DNA of 64,000 nucleotides, taken from the NCBI GenBank assembly GCA_022449545.1, contig JAKUPN010000001.1:186001-250000 (forward strand), written 5' to 3'. The position numbers were made by a program, and so were the translations under genes. The DNA is from Alphaproteobacteria bacterium (GTDB lineage Bacteria > Pseudomonadota > Alphaproteobacteria > UBA6615). Positions 37,413 to 46,393 of the stretch are shown one piece after another; position 1 is the stretch's first letter, and every line of letters begins with the position of its first letter. The notes under the pieces were generated by a model that was given only the letters and a program-made list of their open reading frames with translations, was not told the DNA's origin and made no database searches.

Positions 37413-38861
37413 GTGCTAAACTTTCGCCCAATTTTATTTATATTAGGCCTATTGCTAACAACATTAGCTTTAGCGATGTCTCTGCCAGCGCTGGTTGATG
37501 CTGCAACGGGTCATGCTGACTGGCAGGTGTTTCTAGCATCTGCTGGGTTAACGCTTTTCATTGGTGTTTCTCTAATAATCACCTCGCGCGGTGGTCAGAT
37601 GACTATAGGGATAAGAGAGGCGTTCATACTTACTATATGGAGCTGGTTGGGAGTGACCTTATTTGCGTCACTTCCATTTGTTTTTGCCGAGCTAAATCTT
37701 AGTTTTTCTGATGCCTTCTTCGAAGCCATGTCCGGTATTACCACTACTGGTGCTACTGTAATTCTTAACCTTGATGACGCCCCTCCCGGCATCCTTTTAT
37801 GGCGAGCTTTATTACAATGGCTAGGAGGCATAGGCATAATTGTTACAGCTGTTGCTGTTCTCCCTATGTTAAAAGTTGGAGGGATGCAGTTATTTCGTAT
37901 GGAAAGTTCTGACACAACAGAGAAAGTACTCCCAAGAGCAGGACAAATATCTACTGCCATCGGAGCGATTTATTTTGTCCTAACTCTGGTGTGCGCAATA
38001 TCGTATTGGGTGGCCGGAATGCCAGGGTTTGATGCAATTGCTCACGCAATGACAACGATCGCCACAGGGGGCTTTTCTACCTCGGATCAGAGCATAGGAG
38101 CATTTGCCAAACCTGGCATCGAATGGATAGCAATTGTCTTTATGATTATTGGATCTCTACCCTTTGTTCTCTACCTACAAGCCGTCCGCGGTCGACCTTT
38201 AACCCTAATTCGAGATTCGCAGGTCCGCTGGTTTCTGATCTTAGCTCTCATAATTGTGAGCATCGTTGTATTAACAGTTTATACAACTCAAGAACTTAGC
38301 TCAGAGCAGTCATTAAGACTATCAGCATTTAACACTATATCCATTCTAACTGGCACGGGTTATAGCACGGCAGCCTTCGATAGTTGGGGGCCACTTGCAA
38401 TAACTATGTTTTTTATAATCATGTTTATCGGAGGTTGTGCTGGATCCACAACTTGTGGAATAAAAATTTTTCGAATCCAAATACTCTACGAAACAGCTGC
38501 TGTACAGATACGTAGGCTAGTGCAGCCCCATGGTGTCTTTATTCCTTATTATAACCGCAGTCCTATTAGCGATGAAGTTGCCATGTCTGTGATGAGCTTT
38601 TTTTTCTTCTACGTACTGGTATTTGTCATTTTAGCTCTTGGATTGAGCGCACTCGGTCTAGACTTTCTTACCGCCGTTTCCGGAGCGGCAACATCAATAT
38701 CTAATGTTGGCCCAGGATTAGGACCAATCATAGGACCTGATGGAACATTTACTACTCTACCTGATGCTGCAAAGTGGCTATTGTCCCTAGGAATGCTTCT
38801 TGGACGTCTTGAATTATTTACTATTCTTGTCCTCTTGGCGCCATCTTTCTGGAAGCCCTAA
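37413..38861 (+). CDS. trkH: Trk-type potassium uptake protein TrkH
   Basis: TrkH is the membrane subunit of the Trk potassium system, which needs cytoplasmic TrkA. The 482-residue protein has about ten to twelve hydrophobic segments and four P-loop filter regions, including MSGITTTGATV and TIATGGFST, then FNTISILTGTGYSTA and TSISNVGPGLG. The start is GTG at 37413 with no clear ribosome site. No trkA is nearby. argE follows after five bases. Confidence 0.92.
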   Translation: MLNFRPILFILGLLLTTLALAMSLPALVDAATGHADWQVFLASAGLTLFIGVSLIITSRGGQMTIGIREAFILTIWSWLGVTLFASLPFVFAELNLSFSDAFFEAMSGITTTGATVILNLDDAPPGILLWRALLQWLGGIGIIVTAVAVLPMLKVGGMQLFRMESSDTTEKVLPRAGQISTAIGAIYFVLTLVCAISYWVAGMPGFDAIAHAMTTIATGGFSTSDQSIGAFAKPGIEWIAIVFMIIGSLPFVLYLQAVRGRPLTLIRDSQVRWFLILALIIVSIVVLTVYTTQELSSEQSLRLSAFNTISILTGTGYSTAAFDSWGPLAITMFFIIMFIGGCAGSTTCGIKIFRIQILYETAAVQIRRLVQPHGVFIPYYNRSPISDEVAMSVMSFFFFYVLVFVILALGLSALGLDFLTAVSGAATSISNVGPGLGPIIGPDGTFTTLPDAAKWLLSLGMLLGRLELFTILVLLAPSFWKP

Positions 38862-38866
38862 TAATT

Positions 38867-40060
38867 ATGACAAAACACCAACTTAAAGTAGAGGAGATTC
38901 TTCGAAAACTGATTAGTTTCAACACTGTTTCTTCAGAATCTAACCTTGAACTAATAAGTTTTATCGAAGCCCATTTTTCAAAATTGGGAATTCAAAGCAC
39001 TAGGGTCGTTAGTGATGATGGATCAAAATCAAATATTTTTGCTAGTGTTGGCCCTGCCGATACTGCCGGTGTAATTCTTTCTGGTCATACTGATGTTGTG
39101 CCCGTCAAAAATCAGAAATGGGATACCAACCCATTCGAACTAACAAAAAAAGTTTTAGACAATCAAAGTCGCCTGTACGGGCGTGGATCAGCAGACATGA
39201 AAGGTTTTATCGCTGCTGTAATGGCTATGATTCCAGAATTTGTAAATTCTGATTTAAAAGTTCCTGTACATTTCTCTTTTTCTTACGATGAGGAAGTAGG
39301 CTGTAGGGGAGTGGGAAGAATGATTGATAAAATGTGCTCTGAATTAGTGCTACCCAAATTAGTTTTTATTGGTGAACCCACAAATATGAAAATTGTTACC
39401 GCTCACAAGGGCATACAAGGATTTCATACTGAAGTAAGTGGTATAGCGGCCCATTCTAGTGCACCTCAATTAGGAGTTAGTGCCATAAGTTACGCAGCCG
39501 AAATTATTCAGTTCCTGAATAAGCTTTCAATGGAAAAACAACTCGATTATGATGAAGAAAATGGTTTTTTGCCACCGTGGACAACTTTTAATATTGGTCA
39601 AATTACTGGAGGAGAAGCTCTAAATATTATTCCAGAGTTTTGTTCTTTTAACTGGGAGTTCAGACCTCTACCAAATGAAAATACTGAGCTGATTAAAGAA
39701 CGTTTTGATAAATTTATAGAACAAGAAATTCAACCTAGACTTAAAAAAGAGAACCATCTAGCAAGGGTTACGACTCGACCACTAGCTTCTGTACCCCCAC
39801 TGCAAGCTGAGAGCAGTTCTGCAGCTGAAAAACTTGCCAGAAGACTGACGGGTGCCAATAAGACACATACAGTTTCTTATGTTTCCGAAGCAAGTCTTTT
39901 CCAGAGAAGTGGAATACCTGCCGTTTTATGTGGCCCTGGCTCTATTGACCAGGCACATCAGGCAAACGAATGGATAGCAGAAGAACAGCTAGTCGAATGC
40001 ACCAAGTTTCTCAGACGCTTATTAAGCTGGGCAAAGTCCGGATCTCCTGAACTTGGATAA
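38867..40060 (+). CDS. argE: Acetylornithine deacetylase (ArgE)
   Basis: ArgE removes the acetyl group from N-acetylornithine in arginine synthesis. This 397-residue M20-family metallohydrolase has the metal motif SGHTDVVPV, GRGSADMKGF and the DEEVGCRG catalytic/metal Glu pair, with the dimerisation domain from about residue 180. The PEFCSFNWEFRPLP segment fits ArgE better than succinyl-diaminopimelate desuccinylase. It is separated from the argF-argD pair by two minus-strand genes. Confidence 0.92.
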   Translation: MTKHQLKVEEILRKLISFNTVSSESNLELISFIEAHFSKLGIQSTRVVSDDGSKSNIFASVGPADTAGVILSGHTDVVPVKNQKWDTNPFELTKKVLDNQSRLYGRGSADMKGFIAAVMAMIPEFVNSDLKVPVHFSFSYDEEVGCRGVGRMIDKMCSELVLPKLVFIGEPTNMKIVTAHKGIQGFHTEVSGIAAHSSAPQLGVSAISYAAEIIQFLNKLSMEKQLDYDEENGFLPPWTTFNIGQITGGEALNIIPEFCSFNWEFRPLPNENTELIKERFDKFIEQEIQPRLKKENHLARVTTRPLASVPPLQAESSSAAEKLARRLTGANKTHTVSYVSEASLFQRSGIPAVLCGPGSIDQAHQANEWIAEEQLVECTKFLRRLLSWAKSGSPELG

Positions 40061-40066
40061 GAAGTT

Positions 40067-40657
40067 TTATCTTAAATAATTACCAAGAAATTTAGGTATA
40101 GATCTTTCTAATTCTGAATTTAACTCATTCGTAACTGCCTCTGTCAGGTGAAACCATACTTTATCCCGATCATTAAGCGTTATGTTTTCTGGTACCGATT
40201 TAGACCTCCAAGACGCAGCTTCAACAGCTCCAGCACTGCTGCCATCGAGATTAAATATTTCCAACCGAACTTTAACTGAAGCTTTATATAGCTCAGATTG
40301 GTCTATAGTAAATGTTCCCCTCACCCCATTTTTTTTTCGAAGGGGGGATTTAACGACTGAAGCATCCAAAATGGTGAATATAGCCCGCCGTCCAGAGCTA
40401 CCCTTTTTTTGCAACCTATCTTCTGCCCAACTTTTGGCAGCAAATGCAGGGGCAACCGGCATTAAGTGTTCAATATTTGGCAGCCTCATAGCAGGTACAA
40501 ACTTATTAACTATTTGGATTTCTGAAACGTCTAATCGAAATAAACCCAAATGACTATATGTCAATTCAGGCGTTTGAGTTTGTACAGGAATGTCACCGCA
40601 TGAAATTAAACAAAAAGCGCAAACAAGAACCAAATTTCTTCGGATAAAATCGGGCAA
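40067..40657 (-). CDS. Putative lipoprotein, conserved in alphaproteobacteria
   Basis: This 196-residue protein has a lipoprotein signal: a basic start (FIRRN), a hydrophobic core and the lipobox LISC with the lipidated Cys near residue 20. The mature part is mixed alpha/beta without a motif I can name; it contains LPNIEHLMPVAP and SWAEDRL, which I associate with an uncharacterised alphaproteobacterial family. It converges on argE with six bases between stops. It is probably anchored in the outer or inner membrane facing the periplasm. Confidence 0.75.
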   Translation of the reverse strand: MPDFIRRNLVLVCAFCLISCGDIPVQTQTPELTYSHLGLFRLDVSEIQIVNKFVPAMRLPNIEHLMPVAPAFAAKSWAEDRLQKKGSSGRRAIFTILDASVVKSPLRKKNGVRGTFTIDQSELYKASVKVRLEIFNLDGSSAGAVEAASWRSKSVPENITLNDRDKVWFHLTEAVTNELNSELERSIPKFLGNYLR

Positions 40658-40736
40658 TGTTTAACTCCATTTCTTTTGTTTCTTCACTTAATAACCATAG
40701 AATAATTAACTCGATAAAATCAAAAAATAAATCATT

Positions 40737-41690
40737 TTAAGATACTTCTAAAGAGATCGGATTGTATAAATAAACTTCACTGCAAAATTCACAGGTTACC
40801 TCTATCATTCCATTGTCAGAAAGTTCTAGCAACTCATCTTTTGGCAGCTGACGTAACATTCTTACTAGCCTGTCTTTATTGCAACGACAACCGCTCCTTA
40901 GCAGCCTCGGTGACATCACCCTTAACCCTTCTTCATGAAATAAACGGTATAAATATCTTTTTGGAGACAAGTCAGGGTCAAGCATTTCATTAGTAGTTCC
41001 AGTTGCCATGAGAATCATATTACGGCGCCATGGATCATCAGTGTCATTGGATGATAGCTTTTCATGATTTTCTTCAGCAACTCTTTGTAACATTATACAC
41101 GAAGCTCGCCAGCCACCTGAAACTTTATCCATTCCTGAACATAACATTATGGCAGCATCCATCTGCTGAGACTGTTTAAAATAATGCTGGGTAAATTCAT
41201 CTAGTGAATCGCCTACTAGTTCAACCAAACCCTGATATCTCTCTGTGTTACTACCCTGGTCCACCGTAAGAGCCATATATCCCTTACCGAGCAGGTCTCG
41301 AGCAGAGTTTAGATCGGGATTTACTATTCCTTCGGACTGATACTGAGCGTAACTCCGAAGTTGAAAGGAATTTCCTTCATCTTTTGTTGAAATATCAACA
41401 ACAACCAGAGATACAGGTCCATCCCCTTGAATTTGGAAAGTAAATACACCATCAAATTTTAGTGCACCTGCTAAAGTAGCCCCCAAAGCCAATGATTCGC
41501 TTACCAATTTACTTACAGGACCAGGATACTTATGCTTACCAATTACCTCATTAGTTAGATTCCCTAGCTTTGTGAATCGTCCACTTAATGCTGGCCCCTC
41601 CTGCCGTCCCGCCTTTAAATTAAAAGGTTGAATCAAATCGTCGAAAAGAAAAGAGTCATTTCTAAATTGAGGTTCCAACTCTTCAGGCAT
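40737..41690 (-). CDS. hslO: Redox-regulated chaperone Hsp33
   Basis: Hsp33 is a cytoplasmic holdase switched on by oxidation. The 317-residue protein ends with the zinc/redox switch: CxC in SGCRCNKDRL and CxxC in VTCEFCSEVY, about 32 residues apart. The N-terminal substrate-binding domain is of usual length. The ATG directly follows the argF stop (TAG-ATG), so translation is probably coupled to argF. The argD-argF-hslO order is common in alphaproteobacteria. Confidence 0.95.
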   Translation of the reverse strand: MPEELEPQFRNDSFLFDDLIQPFNLKAGRQEGPALSGRFTKLGNLTNEVIGKHKYPGPVSKLVSESLALGATLAGALKFDGVFTFQIQGDGPVSLVVVDISTKDEGNSFQLRSYAQYQSEGIVNPDLNSARDLLGKGYMALTVDQGSNTERYQGLVELVGDSLDEFTQHYFKQSQQMDAAIMLCSGMDKVSGGWRASCIMLQRVAEENHEKLSSNDTDDPWRRNMILMATGTTNEMLDPDLSPKRYLYRLFHEEGLRVMSPRLLRSGCRCNKDRLVRMLRQLPKDELLELSDNGMIEVTCEFCSEVYLYNPISLEVS

Positions 41691-42602
41691 CTAGACATCC
41701 GTTCCAAGGCACCACATTAATATACTTTTCTGAACTGGTAAGCGATTCCCTGCTTCTTCCCATACAACTGATTGAGGCCCATCTATAACCTCACTATCAA
41801 CTTCATTTCCTCTATGCGCTGGCAAACAATGCATAAAAATAGCATCCGGCTTAGCTGCTGACATTAATTCTTTGTCAATTCTATAAGGCTCGAGTAATCG
41901 TAACCGTTCTTTACCATTATTATCGCCCATGGAAATCCAGGTATCTGTTACAACACAGTCTGCGCCATTAACAGCCAACTTAGGGTCTTCACTTACTAAA
42001 ACTTTTCCACCATTGTTATTCGCCCAACTAATTAGCTCTGTTGAGTTTTGCAAAGGGCGTGGACTGGCAAGACGAAGTTCAAAATCAAATTTCACTGCGG
42101 CATGGATCCACGAAGCCGCCACATTGTTTCCGTCTCCACTCCAGGCCACCGTTTTACCATTTATCGGACCCTTATTAGCTTCAAACGTCATAACATCAGC
42201 CATTATTTGACAAGGATGTGAACTATTTGTCAGACCATTTATAACTGGTACATTAGCTGCCTGTGACATCTCAATAAGGTTTTTTGCCTCGGAGGTCCTC
42301 AGCATGATTGCATCAACATACTCAGAGAGCACCCTAGCAGTATCTCCAACAGTTTCACCACGACCCAGTTGAGTGTCCCCCTGATCTAGAACCACTGCAT
42401 GTCCTCCCAGTTGAAGAATGGCTAGTTCAAACGATACGCGGGTGCGGGTGCTCGGCTTTTCAAACACTAATGCAACAGACTTCCCAGACAACCGGTCTTG
42501 AGAAGAAGATTCAGCCTTTAATGTCACAGCTCGATCAAGAATCTTTCTTAAAACATCCGTTTCAATTAAGTCCAAATCTAAAAAGTGCCTAATATTAGTC
42601 AT
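41691..42602 (-). CDS. argF: Ornithine carbamoyltransferase
   Basis: ArgF joins carbamoyl phosphate to ornithine to make citrulline. The 303-residue protein has the carbamoyl phosphate motif STRTRVSFE, the HPCQIMAD segment and the ornithine-side HCLPAHRGNEV, as in anabolic enzymes. It lies 22 bases downstream of argD and is fused end-to-start with hslO. Confidence 0.97.
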   Translation of the reverse strand: MTNIRHFLDLDLIETDVLRKILDRAVTLKAESSSQDRLSGKSVALVFEKPSTRTRVSFELAILQLGGHAVVLDQGDTQLGRGETVGDTARVLSEYVDAIMLRTSEAKNLIEMSQAANVPVINGLTNSSHPCQIMADVMTFEANKGPINGKTVAWSGDGNNVAASWIHAAVKFDFELRLASPRPLQNSTELISWANNNGGKVLVSEDPKLAVNGADCVVTDTWISMGDNNGKERLRLLEPYRIDKELMSAAKPDAIFMHCLPAHRGNEVDSEVIDGPQSVVWEEAGNRLPVQKSILMWCLGTDV

Positions 42603-42624
42603 TTAAGAATCATCAGCTCCGGAA

Positions 42625-43806
42625 TCAAACCTTAGAAAGTAAATCGGCGCAAGCCTGTTTTAATGAATTGATAATAAAATCTACCTCCTGTTCCTCAATA
42701 ATTAGAGGTGGTAAAAGTCGTAAAACATTTTCACCTGCGACTACCGTTAATAATCCATGATTTCGCGCAAAATTTCCTAGTTCAGAATTTACAAATGGAG
42801 AGCGTACAACCAGACCTATCATAAGACCCTGTCCACGAATATTCTCAACTATTTCAGGATGCGCATCTGCGATGCTTTGTAAACCATTCCAAAGAAGTTT
42901 ACTTACCTGTTGAAGTTTAGATAAAAACCCATTTTCTAAAAGGATATCCAGCGTAGCATTAGCCGCTGCCATGGCTAACTGATTTCCCCCAAAGGTGCTT
43001 CCATGAGTTCCAGGAGTCATCGCCTCCGCAACTTTTTTTGAAGCAAGAACAGCTCCGCATGGAAATCCACTAGCTATTCCCTTAGCGCACGCCATGATAT
43101 CTGGAGTAATTTCAGCCCACTCATGAGCAAATAATTTCCCTGTTCTACCAAAACCAGTCTGAACCTCATCAACAATTAAGAGTAATTTATGTTCATCAGC
43201 CAAATCGCGTAATCCCTTTAGGTAATCAAACTTTAAAGGACGTATTCCCCCTTCGCCTTGAATTGGTTCGACAACAATCGCTCCAGTATCTGAACATATG
43301 ACTTCACGAACCGCTTCTAAACTATTCGGTGGCACCACATCAAAACCCTCAGCCGGAGGACCAAACCCCTCCAGATGATTTGGATTATTAGCGGCTCCCA
43401 GAGTTGCCAATGTTCGACCGTGAAAAGACCCTTCGAGAGTAATCGACCGATATCTATTTCTTGCTCCATTAACTGAATGAAACTTTCTGGCAATTTTAAT
43501 TGCCCCTTCCATAGCCTCTGCACCCGAGTTACAAAAAAATACTGCATCAGCAAAACTTGCTTCTACCAATTTTTCAGCATATTGACTTTGCTCTGGTATC
43601 TCATAAAGATTTGAAACATGCCAAAGTCTTTGGGCCTGCTCAATAAGAGCTGAGGTTAACTTGGGATGGTTATGCCCCATAGAAACAACAGCAATTCCTC
43701 CGGCTCCGTCGAGGTAACGGTGACCATCTGTAGAAATTAAATATGCGCCCTCACCCCTCTCAAAAGAGATAGGAATTCGGCCATAAGTTTGCATTACAGC
43801 ATTCAT
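42625..43806 (-). CDS. argD: Acetylornithine aminotransferase
   Basis: ArgD is the PLP enzyme that makes N-acetylornithine; it may also act in lysine synthesis. The 393-residue class III aminotransferase has FCNSGAEAMEGAIKIAR, SFHGRTLATLGA, DEVQTGFGRTGK and the PLP Lys in CAKGIASGFP. The frame begins with TTG codons; ATG at 43806 is chosen, with a modest GGA site upstream. It is the first gene of argD-argF-hslO. Confidence 0.96.
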   Translation of the reverse strand: MNAVMQTYGRIPISFERGEGAYLISTDGHRYLDGAGGIAVVSMGHNHPKLTSALIEQAQRLWHVSNLYEIPEQSQYAEKLVEASFADAVFFCNSGAEAMEGAIKIARKFHSVNGARNRYRSITLEGSFHGRTLATLGAANNPNHLEGFGPPAEGFDVVPPNSLEAVREVICSDTGAIVVEPIQGEGGIRPLKFDYLKGLRDLADEHKLLLIVDEVQTGFGRTGKLFAHEWAEITPDIMACAKGIASGFPCGAVLASKKVAEAMTPGTHGSTFGGNQLAMAAANATLDILLENGFLSKLQQVSKLLWNGLQSIADAHPEIVENIRGQGLMIGLVVRSPFVNSELGNFARNHGLLTVVAGENVLRLLPPLIIEEQEVDFIINSLKQACADLLSKV

Positions 43807-43972
43807 CAGCAACAATCCATATAGTTTGATAATCCAAAAAACTTATTACATACCGCTCTCAAAGAGATATCTCCTCGCACACAAGGAAAAGTCAAGAATA
43901 TCCTGAAAGGCATGTTATTAGTCAACGTCAAAAATAAATTCTACTGTCTCAAATCGCACCAAAAATGATTCA

Positions 43973-44782
43973 TTACCTATATAAATGAAAGCCTCTAGAA
44001 AATAATAGGAACGTTAACGCCAGAAGTATAATAAAACAAAATGAAATTATTACCCCTCCAGTTAACGGATCACTATCACAATAACCTGTAATGCCATACC
44101 TTACACCATCAACAATATAAAATATTGGATTTCCTCTTGCGAATGGTTGAATTGAAGCTGGCAATTTATCAAACGAGAAAAAGGTTCCAGAAAGAAAAAC
44201 TATAGGCATAAATAAGAAAGTTTGCACACCTACGAGATGATCCCACTTCGTAGTAAAAATTCCCACTATCTGACTTAGTAGCCCTACAATTAATGTACCC
44301 ATAGTAGCAAAGAAGATTAATGCTAGAGGTTCCTCCGGTAGCTGACCCCCTATTGGTAAAAGAACAAACCATACTACGACTCCTACTATAAGCCCGCCGG
44401 TAGCGGAAGCAGCACAGTAAGCTATGATTAATTCTCCTGGCGTAAGGGGAGCCATCGAAACATCCCCAAAAATACCCTGTGTCTTATCATAGATCATAGA
44501 GAAAGAGGCAGATTCAAACGACCTTTCCAAAATCGCAATAGTGATCAATCCTGGTAAAAGAAATTCTATGTATGGTAAATTAAGAACTACATTATTTGAA
44601 TCACCAATTATGAGATTAAAAATACCAGCAAACAAAAGGGCCCTAACAGCCGGTGCAGCTAGGGTAATACCCCAAATTTTTAATCCCCGATGCATCTCTC
44701 TTCGATAAAGGGTTAACAGACCTCGATGATTTACTATTCCATGATGGCGGAGTTTTGGAGGAATAGTCCAGATTTTATCCAA
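43973..44782 (-). CDS. ABC-2 type transporter permease (second of a pair)
   Basis: This 269-residue membrane protein has six hydrophobic segments and the ABC-2 permease motifs LYRREMHRGLKIW at the N-terminus, FLLPGLITIAILERSFESAS, and the LSGTFFSFDKLPASIQPFARGNPIFYIVDGVRYG end region. It is a paralog of the gene just upstream, to which it aligns along its length. The only good start is TTG at 44782, with a GGAAAAGA site upstream. No ATPase is in the window. Exported substrate is unknown. Confidence 0.85.
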   Translation of the reverse strand: MDKIWTIPPKLRHHGIVNHRGLLTLYRREMHRGLKIWGITLAAPAVRALLFAGIFNLIIGDSNNVVLNLPYIEFLLPGLITIAILERSFESASFSMIYDKTQGIFGDVSMAPLTPGELIIAYCAASATGGLIVGVVVWFVLLPIGGQLPEEPLALIFFATMGTLIVGLLSQIVGIFTTKWDHLVGVQTFLFMPIVFLSGTFFSFDKLPASIQPFARGNPIFYIVDGVRYGITGYCDSDPLTGGVIISFCFIILLALTFLLFSRGFHLYR

Positions 44783-44805
44783 GATTCTTTTCCAACTAAT
44801 AATTA

Positions 44806-45663
44806 CTAATTTTTTAACTTATAGCCCTTAGAAAAAAATTTTAACGCTACATATGACAGAAATAGGTTTATAAGCAGAATATACGTAATTCCTATCCAGA
44901 GTTCACCATCTAGGTGATCCGTAAACCCGTATCGAAAACCATCAATAGTATGGAAAAATGGATTAAACCAAGCTAAAATTCGCCAGGATTCCGGAATAAG
45001 ATCAATTGGAAAAAAAGTTCCAGATAGAAAAGATAGAGGCACTATAACAAAATTTGTCATTCCAGCTATATGATCATACTTTTCTGCCAAAATCCCCCCA
45101 ATTAAACCTAAAAGTGAAAGCATCATAGAGGAAAAGATTGCGTAAATAATAATAATGAGAGGGTGATATAGCCTAATTTCCACGATAAAATTAATTGCTA
45201 GAGCGCATAATAAGCCCACTAACAGACCTCTTGTAATGCCTCCCAGGGTGAAGACCAACGTAAGCTCAAAAGGATTCAGAGGTGGCATTAAAATATCTAT
45301 AATATTTCCCTGAATTTTTGAAACTAAAATTGATGAAGAAGTATTTGCAAATGAGTTCTGAAAGATTGCCATCATAATCAGGCCGGGAACCAAGAACACC
45401 GACAAAGGAATATCTATTTTTCCGTTCAAACTTTCATTAAAAGAAACTATAAAGACAACGAATATAATCAAAGTGGAAACTATGGGCGCAATAAGAGTCT
45501 GTATACTAATTTTGTAAAACCTCATAACCTCACGCACATAAAGACTCCATACCCCGCGCCAATTAATAAATCCAATTGAACGAACAACTGGATGTCCTGA
45601 CAATAGTTTTCCATTATTGTCTGATACAGATGATCTTGACTTTTGTGTTATTGGTTCTTTCAT
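44806..45663 (-). CDS. ABC-2 type transporter permease (first of a pair)
   Basis: This 285-residue protein is an ABC-2 permease with six hydrophobic segments, LYVREVMRFYKISIQ at the N-terminus, FLVPGLIMMAIFQNSFANTSSS, and LSGTFFPIDLIPESWRILAWFNPFFHTIDGFRYG near the end. It precedes a paralogous permease by 23 bases, so the two may form a heterodimeric channel. An ATP-binding partner must be encoded elsewhere. The closest known style is the permease family related to polysaccharide and drug exporters. Confidence 0.88.
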   Translation of the reverse strand: MKEPITQKSRSSVSDNNGKLLSGHPVVRSIGFINWRGVWSLYVREVMRFYKISIQTLIAPIVSTLIIFVVFIVSFNESLNGKIDIPLSVFLVPGLIMMAIFQNSFANTSSSILVSKIQGNIIDILMPPLNPFELTLVFTLGGITRGLLVGLLCALAINFIVEIRLYHPLIIIIYAIFSSMMLSLLGLIGGILAEKYDHIAGMTNFVIVPLSFLSGTFFPIDLIPESWRILAWFNPFFHTIDGFRYGFTDHLDGELWIGITYILLINLFLSYVALKFFSKGYKLKN

Positions 45664-45730
45664 GTTTTATTTGGATCAGGCATAAACATTTTTTGATTCG
45701 AATATAACAGGTAAAAGTATAACTCAAGGT

Positions 45731-45770
45731 TCTAGATTAATCTTTAAAATAGATCTGAAGTAATTCTAGA
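45731..45770. repeat. Inverted repeat between ABC-2 permease gene and recX
   Basis: TCTAGATTA (45731-45739) and TAATTCTAGA (45761-45770) are complementary with one bulged base, and an inner ATCT/AGAT pair extends the hairpin. It lies between the divergent starts of the permease gene and recX. It does not match the alphaproteobacterial LexA box (GTTC-N7-GTTC). It could be an operator or a leader hairpin. Confidence 0.4.
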
Positions 45771-45793
45771 GCGTAAAAAGCAGAAAAAATAAA

Positions 45794-46336
45794 TTGACCC
45801 AATCAAAAAAAATAAGTGCCCCAGAATTGGAAAAATCCGCTTTAAAATATATTGGAAAATATGCAACCTCTATTGAGAACTTGAGAAAAGTATTAATAAG
45901 AAGAATCGAAAGATCCAAGAACTATAAAGAAATTGCTCCAGAAGAAGCCAAGCAATGGATCGACATAATTATTAAAAAGTTTACAGATGCCAATCTACTA
46001 AATGACAGTGTTTTTGCTATAAACCGTGCAAAAAACCTTCATCGTTCAGGAGCCTCACGCAAAAAAATCATTATAGTTTTAAAAAATAAAGGGATAAATA
46101 AACTTGAAATAAATCTAGCTTTAAATTCACTTGATTCCGAATTTAAAAATACTGAGCTAGAAGCAGCTCTGAATTATGTTCGTCGTAAACGTCTAGGTCC
46201 ATACCGTCCAAATGACGAAAGAAAGGCTCTTCGTAAAAAAGATCTTGCAAAACTAGCTAGAGAAGGGTTCCTGTACAGTGATGCGATAAAAGTTATCGAT
46301 ATAGAATCACTTGAAGAAGTAAAAAAGTTAGTTTGA
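45794..46336 (+). CDS. recX: Regulatory protein RecX
   Basis: RecX binds RecA filaments and modulates recombination. The 180-residue protein is built of helical repeats, with SALKYIGKYATSIENLRKVLIRR at the first repeat, ANLLNDSVFAINRAKNLHRSGASRKKI at the second, and the RRKRLGPYR segment before the last repeat. This is the alphaproteobacterial form, with a longer last repeat. The start appears to be TTG at 45794 with a poor ribosome site; no ATG lies in the conserved N-terminal part. recA is not adjacent. Confidence 0.82.
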   Translation: MTQSKKISAPELEKSALKYIGKYATSIENLRKVLIRRIERSKNYKEIAPEEAKQWIDIIIKKFTDANLLNDSVFAINRAKNLHRSGASRKKIIIVLKNKGINKLEINLALNSLDSEFKNTELEAALNYVRRKRLGPYRPNDERKALRKKDLAKLAREGFLYSDAIKVIDIESLEEVKKLV

Positions 46337-46393
46337 GTAGAGTTTAAATTAGCAACATTCTATTTTTAAAGGTCGGTTGATATTAGCTTGAAT

